The notes: generated by a model from the letters alone, not told the origin. A stretch of DNA of 64,000 nt from Pseudomonas sp. SJZ074 (GCF_007828215.1 NZ_VIUE01000007.1:62001-126000), one strand, 5' to 3'; positions 8,801-18,738 are shown, counted from the stretch's first letter. Numbers and translations: made by a program.

Positions 8801-11800
8801 ACGGTGATGATGCGCGGCACACTGCTCGGGTCTTCGCTGTTGTTGATGAAGGTGATGTTCTTGATCTGCTGCATGTAGTCGGCCAGCGTCGCATTTCCCG
8901 ACAGCGTCAGCGTGACGGTGCCGTTGGTGCTGTTGGCGTTGATGCTGATACCGTTGACGCTGTTGCCCAGGTTCAGCGCATCGCCCGGCTGGCGGTTGGT
9001 CAGCACGACGGTGGCGCCGGTCAGCAGGGTGCTGTCCGGGTCGGTGATCTTCAGGTCGGTATCGCCAATCGACACGCCTGGCCCCGTGGTGCCTTCGGTG
9101 AACGTGACCTGATAATCGGCTCCGGTCTTGCCGCTGGAATTGTTGGCGTCCAGGTCGAGTACCGGTGGCGCATCGTTGTCGATGATCGAAGTGCTGACGC
9201 TGCCATTGGTGTTGCTGATCGCCAGGTGCTCGAAGTTGCCACCGGTCGCCGAATCGATCTTGACCACGAAGTTTTCCGTGCCTTCGGTGATCTTGTCGTC
9301 CAGCGTCGCCACGTTGAAGGTCGCGCTGGTGGCGTTGGCCGGGATCTTGACGGTGTAGACGCCAGTGAAGTCCGTGCCGTCGGCCGCGGTGCCGCTGTAG
9401 ACGAGCTTGAGGGTCACCTCGGTCTGCGCCGGGTTGGTCAGGCTGACGGTGTAGGTCGCGGCCTGGCCTTCGGTGACCGACGAGCTGCCACTGATGCTGA
9501 CGGTGGTGTTGTCGACCGTGTCGGAGACGGCGGTCACCGCTGGCGCGGTGCTCGGCACCAGGTGCTCGAAGTTGCCGCCGGTGGCGGACTGGATCGTCGC
9601 CTGGACATTGCCGGCATCCTGATAGACATCGTCCTTCGGCGCGTCGACGGTGACAGTACCGGTGGTCTTGCCGGCATCGATATTAATGACCGCGCCGTTG
9701 CTCAAGGTCACGGTAACCGGTGTGCCGGCGGCATGGGTCAGGGTCGCGGTGTAGGTGATCTGACCACCCTCGGCAACCGTGCCGGTGGCGCTCAGGCTCA
9801 GGCCGGTGTCGTCCTGGACATCGGTGACCGCGGTATTGGCCGGCTTGCCGTCGATGTCGAGTTTTTCGTAGTTGCCGCCCTTGGCGTCGTCGATCTTGAC
9901 GCTGAGGCTATTGCCGCCAGCGAGGGCATCATTCGGTGCGATGAAGTTCACCGAACCGGAGCTCGCGCCGACCGGGATGGTGATGGTCTGGCCGTTCGAC
10001 AGGGTGACAACCAGCGGCGCATCGGTCACTGGTGCGTTGACCGAAGCGGTATAGACGACAGTGCCGCCTTCCGCGATGGTCGACGTGGCGCTGAGCGAAA
10101 CGGTGCTGGTATCGATGGTGTCGGTGATTGTGGTGACCGCTGGCGTGGTGCTTGGTACCAGATTCTCGAAGTTGCCGCCGGTGGCGCCGGTGATGGTGGT
10201 GCTGACGGTGCTGCCGTTGTTATAGACGTCATTCGCAGGTGTATTCACCGCGACGGTGCCGGTGGTTTCGCCAGCCGCGATGGTGATGACCGAGCCATTG
10301 CTCAGGGTCACGGTCACTGGCGTCTGCGCGGCGTTGGTCAGCGTTGCGGTGTAAACAATCGAACCTCCTTCGGTGATGCTCTCGCTGGCACTCAGAGTCA
10401 GGCCAGTGTTATCCACCGAATCGGTGATCGTGGTGACCGCAGGCGTAGTGTCCGGGACCAGGTTCTCGAAGTTTCCACCGGTGGCGCCGGTGATGGTGGT
10501 GCTGACGGTGCTGCCGTTGTTGTAAACGTCATTCGCAGGTGTGTTCACCGCGACGGTGCCGGTGGTTTCGCCAGCAGCGATATTAATGACCGAGCCGTTG
10601 CTCAGTGTGACGGTGACTGGTGTTTGAGCGGCGTTGGTCAGCGTCGCGGTGTAGGTGATCTGGCCGCCTTCGGTGATGGTTTCGCTGGCGCTCAGGGTCA
10701 GGCCGGTGTTATCCACTGAATCGGTGATCGTGGTGACCGCAGGCGTAGTGTCCGGGACCAGATTCTCGAAATTGCCACCGGTAGCACTGGTGATGGTGGT
10801 GCTGACAGTGCTGCCGTTGTTGTAGACATCATTCGCGGGTGTATTCACCGCGACGGTGCCGGTGGTTTCGCCAGCCGCAATCGTGATGACGGAGCCATTG
10901 CTCAACGTGACGGTGACCGGAGTCTGCGCGGCGTTGGTCAGGGTTGCGGTGTAAACAATCGAACCACCTTCGGTGATGGTTTCGCTGGCACTCAGCGTCA
11001 GGCCAGTGTTATCCACCGAATCGGTGATCGTGGTGACCGCAGGCGTAGTGTCCGGGACCAGGTTCTCGAAGTTTCCACCGATGGCGCCGGTGATGGTGGT
11101 GCTGACGGTGCTGCCGTTGTTGTAAACGTCATTCGCAGGTGTGTTCACCGCGACGGTGCCGGTGGTTTCGCCAGCAGCGATATTAATGACCGAGCCGTTG
11201 CTCAGTGTGACGGTGACTGGTGTTTGAGCGGCGTTGGTCAGCGTGGCGGTGTAGGTGATCTGGCCGCCTTCGGTGATGGTTTCGCTGGCGCTCAGGGTCA
11301 GGCCGGTGGTGTCCACCGAATCAGTGATAGTGGTAACCGCAGGCGTAGTGTCCGGCACCAGGTTCTCGAAGTTGCCGCCAGTTGCGCCAGTGATAGTGGT
11401 GCTGACGGTGCTGCCATTGTTGTAGACGTCGTTGGGCGATGTTTCCAGAGCAATGGTGCCGGTGGTTTCGCCGGCGGCGATGGTGATGACCGAGCCGTTG
11501 CTCAACGTCACGGTGACCGGGGTTTGGGCTGGGTTGCTCAGGGTGGCGGTGTAAACAATCGAACCGCCTTCAGTGATGTTCTCGCTGGCGCTCAAGGTCA
11601 GGCCAGTGGTGTCCACCGAGTCGGTGATCGTGGTAACCGCAGGCGTAGTGCTTGGCACCAGGTTTTCGAAGTTGCCGCCAGTTGCGCCAGTGATAGTGGT
11701 GCTGACGGTGCTGCCATTGTTGTAGACGTCATTCGCAGGTGTATTAACCGCAACGGTGCCGGTGGTTTCGCCCGCAGCGATGTTGATCACTGAGCCGTTG

Positions 11801-14800
11801 CTCAGCGTCACGGTCACTGGCGTTTGAGCGGCGTTGGTCAGCGTTGCGGTGTAAACAATCGATCCACCTTCGGTGATGCTCTCGCTGGCACTCAGAGTCA
11901 GGCCTGTGTTATCCACCGAATCGGTGATCGTGGTGACGGCTGGCGTGGTGTCTGGCACCAGGTTTTCGAAGTTGCCGCCAGTTGCGCCAGTGATAGTGGT
12001 GCTGACGGTGCTGCCATTGTTGTAGACGTCATTCGCAGGTGTATTAACCGCAACGGTGCCGGTGGTTTCGCCCGCAGCGATGTTGATCACTGAGCCGTTG
12101 CTCAGCGTCACGGTCACTGGCGTTTGAGCGGCGTTGGTCAGCGTTGCGGTGTAAACAATCGATCCACCTTCGGTGATGCTCTCGCTGGCACTCAGAGTCA
12201 GGCCTGTGTTATCCACCGAATCGGTGATCGTGGTGACGGCTGGCGTGGTGTCTGGCACCAGGTTTTCGAAGTTGCCGCCAGTTGCGCCAGTGATAGTGGT
12301 GCTGACGGTGCTGCCGTTGTTATAGACGTCATTCGCAGGTGTATTAACCGCAACGGTGCCGGTGGTTTCGCCCGCAGCAATGTTAATGACCGAACCGTTG
12401 CTCAAGGTGACGGTCACTGGCGTCTGCGCGGCGTTGGTGAGCGTCGCGGTATAGGTGATCTGGCCGCCTTCGGTGATGCTCTCGCTGGCACTCAGCGTCA
12501 GGCCAGTGTTATCCACTGAATCGGTGATCGTGGTGACCGCAGGCGTAGTGTCCGGGACCAGATTTTCGAAGTTACCGCCGGTCGCACCGGTGATAGTGGT
12601 GCTGATTGTACTGCCGTTGTTGTAGACGTCGTTGGCAGGCGTATTCACCGCGACGGTGCCAGTGGTTTCGCCGGCTGCGATGGTGATCACCGAGCCATTG
12701 CTCAGCGTGACGGTCACTGGCGTCTGCGCGGCGTTGGTCAGGGTCGCGGTGTAGGTGATCTGGCCGCCTTCGGTGATGCTCTCGCTGGCACTCAGCGTCA
12801 GGCCAGTGTTATCCACTGAATCGGTGATCGTGGTGACCGCAGGCGTAGTGTCCGGGACCAGATTCTCGAAATTGCCACCGGTAGCACTGGTGATGGTGGT
12901 GCTGACAGTGCTGCCGTTGTTGTAGACATCATTCGCGGGTGTATTCACCGCGACGGTGCCGGTGGTTTCGCCAGCCGCAATCGTGATGACGGAGCCATTG
13001 CTCAACGTGACGGTTACCGGAGTCTGCGCCGCGTTGGTCAGCGTCGCGGTATAGGTGATCTGGCCGCCTTCGGTGATGGTTTCGCTGGCACTTAGAGTCA
13101 GACCAGTGTCGTCCACCGAATCAGTGATCGTGGTGACCGCAGGCGTAGTGTCCGGAACCAGGTTCTCGAAGTTGCCGCCAGTTGCGCCGGTGATGGTGGT
13201 GCTGACGGTACTGCCATTGTTGTAGACGTCGTTGGCTAGTGTCTCGACATTCACGCTGCCGGTGGTTTCGCCCGCAGCGATGGTGATGACCGAGCCGTTG
13301 CTCAAGGTCACGGTCACTGGCGTCTGCGCGGCGTTGGTCAGGGTCGCGGTGTAAACAATCGAACCGCCTTCAGTGATGTTCTCGCTGGCGCTCAAGGTCA
13401 GGCCAGTGTTGTCCACCGAGTCGGTAATGGTAGTGACGGCAGGCGTGGTACTCGGCACCAGGTTCTCGAAGTTGCCGCCGGTGGCGCCGGTGATGGTGGT
13501 GCTGACGGTGCCGCCATTGTTGTAGACGTCGTTGGCTGGCGTCTCGACATTGACGGTACCCGTAGTCTGACCGGCAGCGATGGTGATAACCGAACCATTG
13601 CTCAAGGTTACAGTGACTGGGGTCTGGGCCGGATTGGTCAGCGTGGCGGTATAGGTAATCTGGCCGCCTTCGGTGATGGTTTCGCTGGCGCTCAGGGTCA
13701 GGCCAGTGTCGTCCACCGAATCAGTGATCGTGGTGACCGCAGGCGCGGTGCTCGGCACCAGGTTCTCGAAGTTGCCGCCAGTCGCACCAGTGATGGTGGT
13801 GCTGACTGTGCTGCCATTGTTGTAGACGTCGTTGGCAGGTGTCTCGACGTTGACGGTACCGGTGGTCTGGCCCGCAGCGATGGTGATGACCGAGCCATTG
13901 CTCAAGGTCACGGTCACTGGCGTTTGCGCCGGGTTGGTCAAGGTTGCGGTGTAGGTGATCTGCCCGCCTTCGGTCACGGTCTCGCCGGCGGTCAGGGTGA
14001 CGTTGGTGGTGTCGATGGTGTCGGTGATCTGGGTCACGGCTGGCGTGGTGGGCACGGTCACGGCAATGCCGCTGCCACCGGTGGTGCCGGTCACGGTCAC
14101 GCTGATCTGGCTTGGGTCGTTGTAGACGGTGTCGTTCGGTGCCAGTGGGACGTTGACGCTGCCGGTGGTCTGGCCGGCGGAAATCACGATCACCGAGCCA
14201 TTGGACAGCGTCACCGTCAGGTCGGTCAGGGGGGCCTGGGTCACGGTCGCGGTATAGACCAGCACGCCGCCGGCTTCGGTCAGTGTCGGGGTGGCGCTCA
14301 GCGTCAGCGTCGAATTGATCAGAGTGTTGGCAGCGGTGTTGGCGTTGGCATTGGTGGCCAGGCCGGTGATGTTGTTATCAGCGGCGGCAGCCACGCTCAG
14401 GCCTTCAGTCGGGAAACCGACAGTCGGGTCGACGCTGCCAGCCGTAGCATCCAGCACGACAACGCTGTGGCCGCCCCCGGCGGAACCACCGGCACTCGCT
14501 TCGCCAGCTCCGGCGGCGGTGGCTTCCAGGGCGGTGGTCGGGTCGGCACCGGCGGCGATGGCTTGCTGCAGCTCTTCTACCGATGGCGCGGCCTGGGCAG
14601 TGGCCTGCGCAAGGTCGGTGGAAGAGTCCGGGGCGTTGGCGCTCCACTGGGTGTCTCGGCCCAGGTCGAGGGTGCGGCCGTCGGCCAGTTCCAAGGTGAC
14701 GGCACCGGCAGGGCCGGTGTCCAACTGATCGCCTGTGAACAGACGATCGCCTTCAATGAGTACGCGCCGGATACCCTCCGGGGATACGGCGAAAACCTGA

Positions 14801-14838
14801 CCGACAATGCTTTTGACGACGGCAATAACGCTGCTCAT
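5806..14838 (-). CDS. lapA: Giant biofilm adhesin LapA (retention module, 13 repeats, vWFA, RTX)
   Basis: Cell-surface adhesin of 3010 aa, exported by the LapEBC type I system and held in the outer membrane by its N-terminal retention module (residues about 1-120). The LapG site TAAG is at 107-110, the numbering I recall from P. fluorescens Pf0-1. Then follow 13 near-identical 100-aa repeats (TGLTLSASE-ITEGG...GGNFENLVP), diverged repeats, a Calx-beta-like unit (about 1780-1890), a cadherin-like unit, a possible PA14-like region (about 2180-2330), a von Willebrand A domain with MIDAS DSSGSMS (about 2500-2680), RTX nonapeptides (GGxGNDxLxG, about 2845-2910) and a C-terminal type I signal region. 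The start ATG at 14838 follows GGAGAG; an earlier in-frame ATG at 14886 is rejected. It is shorter than the LapA of Pf0-1 or P. putida because it has fewer repeats. Confidence 0.95.
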   Translation of the reverse strand: MSSVIAVVKSIVGQVFAVSPEGIRRVLIEGDRLFTGDQLDTGPAGAVTLELADGRTLDLGRDTQWSANAPDSSTDLAQATAQAAPSVEELQQAIAAGADPTTALEATAAGAGEASAGGSAGGGHSVVVLDATAGSVDPTVGFPTEGLSVAAAADNNITGLATNANANTAANTLINSTLTLSATPTLTEAGGVLVYTATVTQAPLTDLTVTLSNGSVIVISAGQTTGSVNVPLAPNDTVYNDPSQISVTVTGTTGGSGIAVTVPTTPAVTQITDTIDTTNVTLTAGETVTEGGQITYTATLTNPAQTPVTVTLSNGSVITIAAGQTTGTVNVETPANDVYNNGSTVSTTITGATGGNFENLVPSTAPAVTTITDSVDDTGLTLSASETITEGGQITYTATLTNPAQTPVTVTLSNGSVITIAAGQTTGTVNVETPANDVYNNGGTVSTTITGATGGNFENLVPSTTPAVTTITDSVDNTGLTLSASENITEGGSIVYTATLTNAAQTPVTVTLSNGSVITIAAGETTGSVNVETLANDVYNNGSTVSTTITGATGGNFENLVPDTTPAVTTITDSVDDTGLTLSASETITEGGQITYTATLTNAAQTPVTVTLSNGSVITIAAGETTGTVAVNTPANDVYNNGSTVSTTITSATGGNFENLVPDTTPAVTTITDSVDNTGLTLSASESITEGGQITYTATLTNAAQTPVTVTLSNGSVITIAAGETTGTVAVNTPANDVYNNGSTISTTITGATGGNFENLVPDTTPAVTTITDSVDNTGLTLSASESITEGGQITYTATLTNAAQTPVTVTLSNGSVINIAAGETTGTVAVNTPANDVYNNGSTVSTTITGATGGNFENLVPDTTPAVTTITDSVDNTGLTLSASESITEGGSIVYTATLTNAAQTPVTVTLSNGSVINIAAGETTGTVAVNTPANDVYNNGSTVSTTITGATGGNFENLVPDTTPAVTTITDSVDNTGLTLSASESITEGGSIVYTATLTNAAQTPVTVTLSNGSVINIAAGETTGTVAVNTPANDVYNNGSTVSTTITGATGGNFENLVPSTTPAVTTITDSVDTTGLTLSASENITEGGSIVYTATLSNPAQTPVTVTLSNGSVITIAAGETTGTIALETSPNDVYNNGSTVSTTITGATGGNFENLVPDTTPAVTTITDSVDTTGLTLSASETITEGGQITYTATLTNAAQTPVTVTLSNGSVINIAAGETTGTVAVNTPANDVYNNGSTVSTTITGAIGGNFENLVPDTTPAVTTITDSVDNTGLTLSASETITEGGSIVYTATLTNAAQTPVTVTLSNGSVITIAAGETTGTVAVNTPANDVYNNGSTVSTTITSATGGNFENLVPDTTPAVTTITDSVDNTGLTLSASETITEGGQITYTATLTNAAQTPVTVTLSNGSVINIAAGETTGTVAVNTPANDVYNNGSTVSTTITGATGGNFENLVPDTTPAVTTITDSVDNTGLTLSASESITEGGSIVYTATLTNAAQTPVTVTLSNGSVITIAAGETTGTVAVNTPANDVYNNGSTVSTTITGATGGNFENLVPSTTPAVTTITDTIDTSTVSLSATSTIAEGGTVVYTASVNAPVTDAPLVVTLSNGQTITIPVGASSGSVNFIAPNDALAGGNSLSVKIDDAKGGNYEKLDIDGKPANTAVTDVQDDTGLSLSATGTVAEGGQITYTATLTHAAGTPVTVTLSNGAVINIDAGKTTGTVTVDAPKDDVYQDAGNVQATIQSATGGNFEHLVPSTAPAVTAVSDTVDNTTVSISGSSSVTEGQAATYTVSLTNPAQTEVTLKLVYSGTAADGTDFTGVYTVKIPANATSATFNVATLDDKITEGTENFVVKIDSATGGNFEHLAISNTNGSVSTSIIDNDAPPVLDLDANNSSGKTGADYQVTFTEGTTGPGVSIGDTDLKITDPDSTLLTGATVVLTNRQPGDALNLGNSVNGISINANSTNGTVTLTLSGNATLADYMQQIKNITFINNSEDPSSVPRIITVTVTDGSNYSNTATTTVNVVGVNDAPVATGGTVTGTEDTSLVLGWSTFGVSDVDSAAASQGVKITGLPGDGKLQYLDGTTWKDVTNNQTFTKADIDGGKLRFTPDANESGANGNPTGVGDQKSDYAQIQFQPTDGQALGNTGTVKIDITPVADAPSLSVAGNNVTSTGLIKEVWTGLSGLGTDGSGAPSGTLKSVIDAAGTPNSTSTVTNVQSDSNVNAGTASKTSGLIYLEAGKTYTFSGTGDDSLLVTVGGKDVAAITWGAGGKLNGSFTPTTSGYYTLDIYHHNQTGPGSYDVNLSVNGGTPVDLSGAGVPLYTSVTDLTKAGVTVSDLHGTNGEGYYDGYKLNEGAEGTSVHLSKITTALTDTDGSEKLSVKIGGMPEGSVLTDGAGHTATVGSNGEATVSGWNLGSLTLTPPAYYNGHLDLTVTSTSTETLGGSAVTTAHIPVTVYPAVYNAATATSGSDNVTGTDGNDVMVADIGGLTVVPGVNYNIAFMVDSSGSMSSSSIAAAKNSLTQVFNTLKQSLGSNSGTVNIFLADFDNQVNKNVAVNLNDPNALTLLKNVIDSMVSGGGTNYEDVFKTTANFFNSTQALSNTGAKNLTYFITDGQPTLYQSGEQTNPTLYGTVKLDDVLSAANYTLGKYYTQSIDSTHKYTIYENGDMYLSTKNGKNWNDNYVGTVHAEGNGTFEFSYVDGSGYADSWAATGSSASFTLLKGLSNVEAIGLNNGVTLNDLKPYDSDGVPQTNIDPSNLANSIIGHTEATLPGADTVNGGEGNDILFGDLVSFNGVTGEGYQAIQAFVAQQSGVDVSKVTTSNVHQYITEHYTAFDVSGAHDGNDTLLGGGGNDILFGQGGNDSLDGGKGNDILLGGTGNDTLIGGQGHDTLIGGLGGDTFVWKAGDTGNDVIKDFKAADGDRIDLRDLLQGESGSTIDHFLQISTVDGVSSLQVSTTGQFNGANGASAAPDVTIKLEGNNWSNVNLNTLIAGSDPTIKVDHNNS
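10110..14010. repeat. Thirteen tandem 300-bp repeats in lapA
   Basis: Each unit encodes 100 aa. Adjacent copies are so similar that 11653-12015 and 11953-12315 are identical over about 363 bp, and a block at 10741-10914 reappears at 12841-13014 with one change. This mosaic shows recent duplication and gene conversion. Copy number is likely to vary between strains and is prone to misassembly from short reads. Confidence 0.9.
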
Positions 14839-15194
14839 TGAAGACTCTCCGGGTGCCACGTTCAGTAAACTTCCATGAGTCCGCAAGCTATGGGCGGCGG
14901 TCTGGACGTTTTGGCTTTAACTTAATAAGGGTATTTGACGCTCTGCTGTGTCAATATTTTGGCTATAGATCCAATGGGTTTTGTTTCTGCCAAACTATTG
15001 ACCTTCTGCCGGCCATCCTAAACAATCGTCTAGGTAATGTCACATTGATATTTAAGCGGCGACCTGTCCTTTCGGTGCAAGTTTCAGTACCAGTTTCGAA
15101 CTTTCCGACATACGGTCATTCCGGTTGCCATCATCCGATGCAGCGCCTCGTTTCGCTGTGATCCAAGACAAGCGTTTCAGGAAAAAAACACATC
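14839..15194. promoter_or_regulatory. Divergent lapA / lapE control region
   Basis: A 356-bp non-coding region between the divergent lapA and lapE starts, more AT-rich than its flanks (around 14920-15060). It must hold promoters for both. In P. putida lapA is under FleQ and c-di-GMP control, but I cannot place a FleQ site by eye. Open frames across it are short and lack ribosome-binding sites. Confidence 0.5.
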
Positions 15195-16544
15195 ATGCGT
15201 CCGCATTTGTTCATGGCTTTACCCTTTGCTCTGGCCGCCAGCTTCGTACAAGCACAAACCTTGCCGCAGGCTATGCAACAGGCGCTGAACGTGCACCCTG
15301 AAATCCAGGCCGGAGTGAACAGCCGCCTGGCGGCTGACTACCAACTCAAGGCGGCGAAGGGCGGTTACCTGCCTCGGGTCGACCTCGCAGCCGGGTACGG
15401 TCGCGAAGGCACTGACAGTGTTACCACCCGGTCGGGCAGCAACAATCATTGGGAAACCCTGAACCGCAGCGAGTCGAGCCTGCGTGTGACGCAAATGGTT
15501 TTTGACGGTTTTGCGACGTCCAGCGAAGTGGGGCGTCAACAAGCCACCGTTAATGCCCGTGCCTATTCGTTGCTCGATACCTCCGAGCGCACCGGTCTGA
15601 CCGTGGCCCAGGTTTATCTGGATGTGCTGACCCGGCGCGAGTTCGTGCGCCTGGCCGAAGAGAACCTCAAAAGCCACGAGCGCATCTTCGATCAGATCAA
15701 GCTGCGCACCGAGCGCGGCGTGGGCAACCGTGCCGACCACGACCAGGCCGAAGCACGCGTGGCCCAGGCCCGCAACAACCTGATCACCGAGCAGACCAAT
15801 CTGGCCGACGCCGAGACCAACTACCTCAGTGCCGTGGGGCAATTGCCCGACCAGCTGGAGCGTCCCGCCGATTTTATGGCGCTGCTGCCGGCCAACCTGA
15901 CGGAAGCTCGCGCCCAGATGCTGGAGAACAGCCCGGTACTGCGTTCAGCTGAAGCAGACATCGTTGCCACCGAGAAACAGTACGAAGCCGCCAAGTCGAG
16001 CTTCTACCCGCGCTTTGACGCCGAGCTGGGCCGCACCGCCGACAACGACCTGGACGGCCAGAACGGTCATAACAATGAATGGCAGGCCATGCTGCGCATG
16101 CGTTTCAACCTGTATGCCGGTGGCAGTAACAAAGCCGATCTGGAATCCAAGTCTTACCTGTCCAACCAGGCCCTGGACATCCGTAACAACGCCCTGCGCC
16201 AATTGACCGAAGAGCTGGGCCTGGCCTGGAACGCCCTCAACAACGCCAATGCCCAGGTGCCGATTGCCCAGCAATACGTGGACCGCAGCTCCAGCGTGCG
16301 CAACGCCTACCAAAAGCAGTTCAGCCTTGGCGAGCGGACCCTGCTCGACCTGCTCGACAGCGAAAACGAGCTGTTCAGCGCCTCCCGGCGGTTGGCGGAA
16401 ATCAAGAACGTACAGTTGTTCACCCAATACCGGATCAAGGCAACCATGGGTGAATTGCTCAAAAGTCAGGGCGTCGTCGCGCCGTTGGCATCCGTTGTGC
16501 AGAACGACGTCAAACCCAAGGTCCAGTTACCTGGGATGAATTGA
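15195..16544 (+). CDS. lapE: TolC-type outer-membrane channel LapE
   Basis: Outer-membrane component of the LapA type I exporter. The 449-aa protein has a signal peptide (MRPHLFMALPFALAASFVQA, cleaved about residue 20) and two outer-membrane-efflux (TolC) halves rich in coiled helices. The second half ends with the family-typical QKQFSLGERTLLDLLDSENELFSASRRL. The first gene of a compact operon, it is followed by lapB after about 37 bp. Upstream GGAAAAAAACACATC is a weak ribosome-binding site for the ATG at 15195. Its position next to lapB and lapC and opposite lapA supports the name. Confidence 0.93.
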   Translation: MRPHLFMALPFALAASFVQAQTLPQAMQQALNVHPEIQAGVNSRLAADYQLKAAKGGYLPRVDLAAGYGREGTDSVTTRSGSNNHWETLNRSESSLRVTQMVFDGFATSSEVGRQQATVNARAYSLLDTSERTGLTVAQVYLDVLTRREFVRLAEENLKSHERIFDQIKLRTERGVGNRADHDQAEARVAQARNNLITEQTNLADAETNYLSAVGQLPDQLERPADFMALLPANLTEARAQMLENSPVLRSAEADIVATEKQYEAAKSSFYPRFDAELGRTADNDLDGQNGHNNEWQAMLRMRFNLYAGGSNKADLESKSYLSNQALDIRNNALRQLTEELGLAWNALNNANAQVPIAQQYVDRSSSVRNAYQKQFSLGERTLLDLLDSENELFSASRRLAEIKNVQLFTQYRIKATMGELLKSQGVVAPLASVVQNDVKPKVQLPGMN

Positions 16545-16581
16545 GTCATCCATCCAGTTTGATCAGTAAAGAGTGCAGAGC

Positions 16582-18738
16582 GTGGAATCAGAAGTCAGTC
16601 GAGTCGAACTAGTCCATGACCCGCGCACGCTGCATGACGACCCGTTGCTGGACGGGTTGCTGGCGCTCTGCATGCTGCATCAGAAACCGGCCAGCGCGGC
16701 GATGCTGACCACCGGGCTGCCACTGCCCAAGCAGCGGCTGAGCGTCGAATTATTGTCGCGTGCGGCCGCCCGGGCCGGCTTGCAAGGCCGGGTGCTGCAA
16801 CGCCGGCTCGAGCAGATCCCGACCATTGCCATGCCGGCCCTGTTGCTACTCAACGAGGGTCGCAGTGCAGTGTTGCTGGGCTGGGTCGGCGACGATCAGG
16901 CGCGGCTGCTGCTCAGTGAAAGCGACGGCGGGGAGGTGACGGTCAGCCGTGAGCTGTTGGCCGACGATTACAGCGGCAAGGTCTTCTTCGCCCAACCTCA
17001 GCACAAATTCGATGTGAACCACGGCACGCTCATTCCCCGGGCGCGTTCGTGGTTTCGCGACACCCTCAAGCGTTCTCGTTGGCTGTACGCCGATGCGATT
17101 GCCGCCAGCCTGCTGATCAACATCATCGCCATGGCCGCGCCGCTGTTCGTGATGAACGTCTATGACCGCGTGGTGCCGAACCAGGCCGAGTCGACCCTGT
17201 GGGTGTTGGCCATCGGCATCACCGGTGCCTACCTGTTCGACCTGATCCTGAAAATGTTGCGCAGCCTGTGCCTGGACCTGGCGGGCAAGAAAACCGACCT
17301 GATCATTTCCGCCACGCTGTTCGAGCGAATCGTCGGCATGGCGATGAAGTACCGTCCGGCACGGGTCGGTAGCTTTGCCCAGAATATCCATGAGTTCCAG
17401 AGCCTGCGGGACTTCCTCGCCTCGCTGACCCTGACCAGCCTGATCGATTTGCCGTTCACCCTGTTGATCTTCATGGTCATCGCGATTATCGGTGGGCACC
17501 TGGTGTGGATTCCGGTGTTGGCTTTCCCGATTGCCCTGTTGATCGGCTATGCCTTGCAGAAGCCGTTGGTGGCGACCATGGAACGAACCATGGCCCTGGG
17601 CGCCGAGCGCCAGTCCAGCCTGATCGAGACCCTGGCCGGCCTGGATGCGGTGAAGGTCAACAATGCCGAGAGCGAGCGCCAATACCAATGGGAGCAGACT
17701 ATCGGCACCCTCAGCCGTCTCGAACTGCGGGTAAAAATGCTCTCCGGGCTGGCGATGAACATCACCTTGCTGATCCAGCAGCTGGCTGGCGTGATCATGA
17801 TTGTCTTCGGTGTCTACCTGATCATCGCCGGTAACCTGAGCATGGGTGGGCTGGTGGCCTGCTACATGCTCAGTGGCCGCGCCCTCAGCCCGTTGGCATC
17901 GCTGTCGGGCTTGCTGACCCGCTATCAGCAGGCGCGGGTGACGATGACGTCCGTCGACCAGATGATGGAACTGCCCCAGGAGCGCAATTTCGAAGAGCGC
18001 CCGCTGAGCCGCAAGGTCCTGCAGGGCGCCATTGAATGCCGGCAGTTGAATTTCACTTATCCGAACCAGCAGAACGCCGCGCTGAAGAACATCAACCTGG
18101 TGATCAAGCCGGGTGAAAAAATCGGCATCATCGGCCGCAGCGGTTCGGGCAAGAGCTCCCTGGCGAAGTTGCTGGTAGGCCTTTACCAGCCGGACGATGG
18201 CGCCTTGCTGGTGGACGGCGTGGACATCCGCCAGATCGATGTCAGCGAGCTGCGCTACAACATCGGCTACGTCCCCCAGGACATCCAGCTGCTGGCCGGT
18301 ACCCTACGGGATAACCTGACCTCAGGCGCCCGCTATGTCGAAGACGAACTGGTGCTCCAAGCCGCCGAACTGGCGGGCGTGCATGAGTTCGCGCGCCTGC
18401 ATCCCCAGGGTTATGAGCTACAGGTTGGCGAACGCGGGCAGAACCTGTCTGGCGGTCAGCGCCAGAACGTCGCCCTGGCCCGAGCGTTGCTGCTCAACCC
18501 ACCGATCCTGTTGCTCGACGAACCCACCAGCGCCATGGACAACACCGGTGAGGAGCGCCTCAAGCAGCGCCTGGCCGCCGTGGTTGAGAACAAGACCGTG
18601 CTGCTGGTGACGCACCGGGCATCCTTGCTGTCGCTGGTGGATCGCCTGCTGGTGATCGACCGTGGACAGATCCTGGCCGACGGCCCGAAAGCTGCCGTGA
18701 TGGAAGCGTTGAAGAAGGGGCAGATCAGTGTTGCTTAA
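16582..18738 (+). CDS. lapB: Type I secretion ABC transporter LapB
   Basis: Inner-membrane ATPase/permease that drives LapA export. Order: N-terminal C39-peptidase-like domain (about 20-145) without the usual QxxxxDCG active-site motif, so it is a substrate-docking and not a protease domain; six-helix transmembrane region (about 165-430); and a nucleotide-binding domain with Walker A GRSGSGKSS, signature LSGGQ and Walker B LLLDEPTSAMD. About 718 aa, usual for the family. GTG at 16582 is preferred over GTG at 16573 because AAAGAG lies 8 nt upstream and the protein then begins MESEVSRV. It overlaps lapC by 11 bp, which suggests coupling. Confidence 0.93.
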   Translation: MESEVSRVELVHDPRTLHDDPLLDGLLALCMLHQKPASAAMLTTGLPLPKQRLSVELLSRAAARAGLQGRVLQRRLEQIPTIAMPALLLLNEGRSAVLLGWVGDDQARLLLSESDGGEVTVSRELLADDYSGKVFFAQPQHKFDVNHGTLIPRARSWFRDTLKRSRWLYADAIAASLLINIIAMAAPLFVMNVYDRVVPNQAESTLWVLAIGITGAYLFDLILKMLRSLCLDLAGKKTDLIISATLFERIVGMAMKYRPARVGSFAQNIHEFQSLRDFLASLTLTSLIDLPFTLLIFMVIAIIGGHLVWIPVLAFPIALLIGYALQKPLVATMERTMALGAERQSSLIETLAGLDAVKVNNAESERQYQWEQTIGTLSRLELRVKMLSGLAMNITLLIQQLAGVIMIVFGVYLIIAGNLSMGGLVACYMLSGRALSPLASLSGLLTRYQQARVTMTSVDQMMELPQERNFEERPLSRKVLQGAIECRQLNFTYPNQQNAALKNINLVIKPGEKIGIIGRSGSGKSSLAKLLVGLYQPDDGALLVDGVDIRQIDVSELRYNIGYVPQDIQLLAGTLRDNLTSGARYVEDELVLQAAELAGVHEFARLHPQGYELQVGERGQNLSGGQRQNVALARALLLNPPILLLDEPTSAMDNTGEERLKQRLAAVVENKTVLLVTHRASLLSLVDRLLVIDRGQILADGPKAAVMEALKKGQISVA

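Noticed and set aside
9226..12519. Plus-strand open frames opposite the lapA repeats
   Set aside because: They repeat with the 300-bp period and are shadows of lapA.
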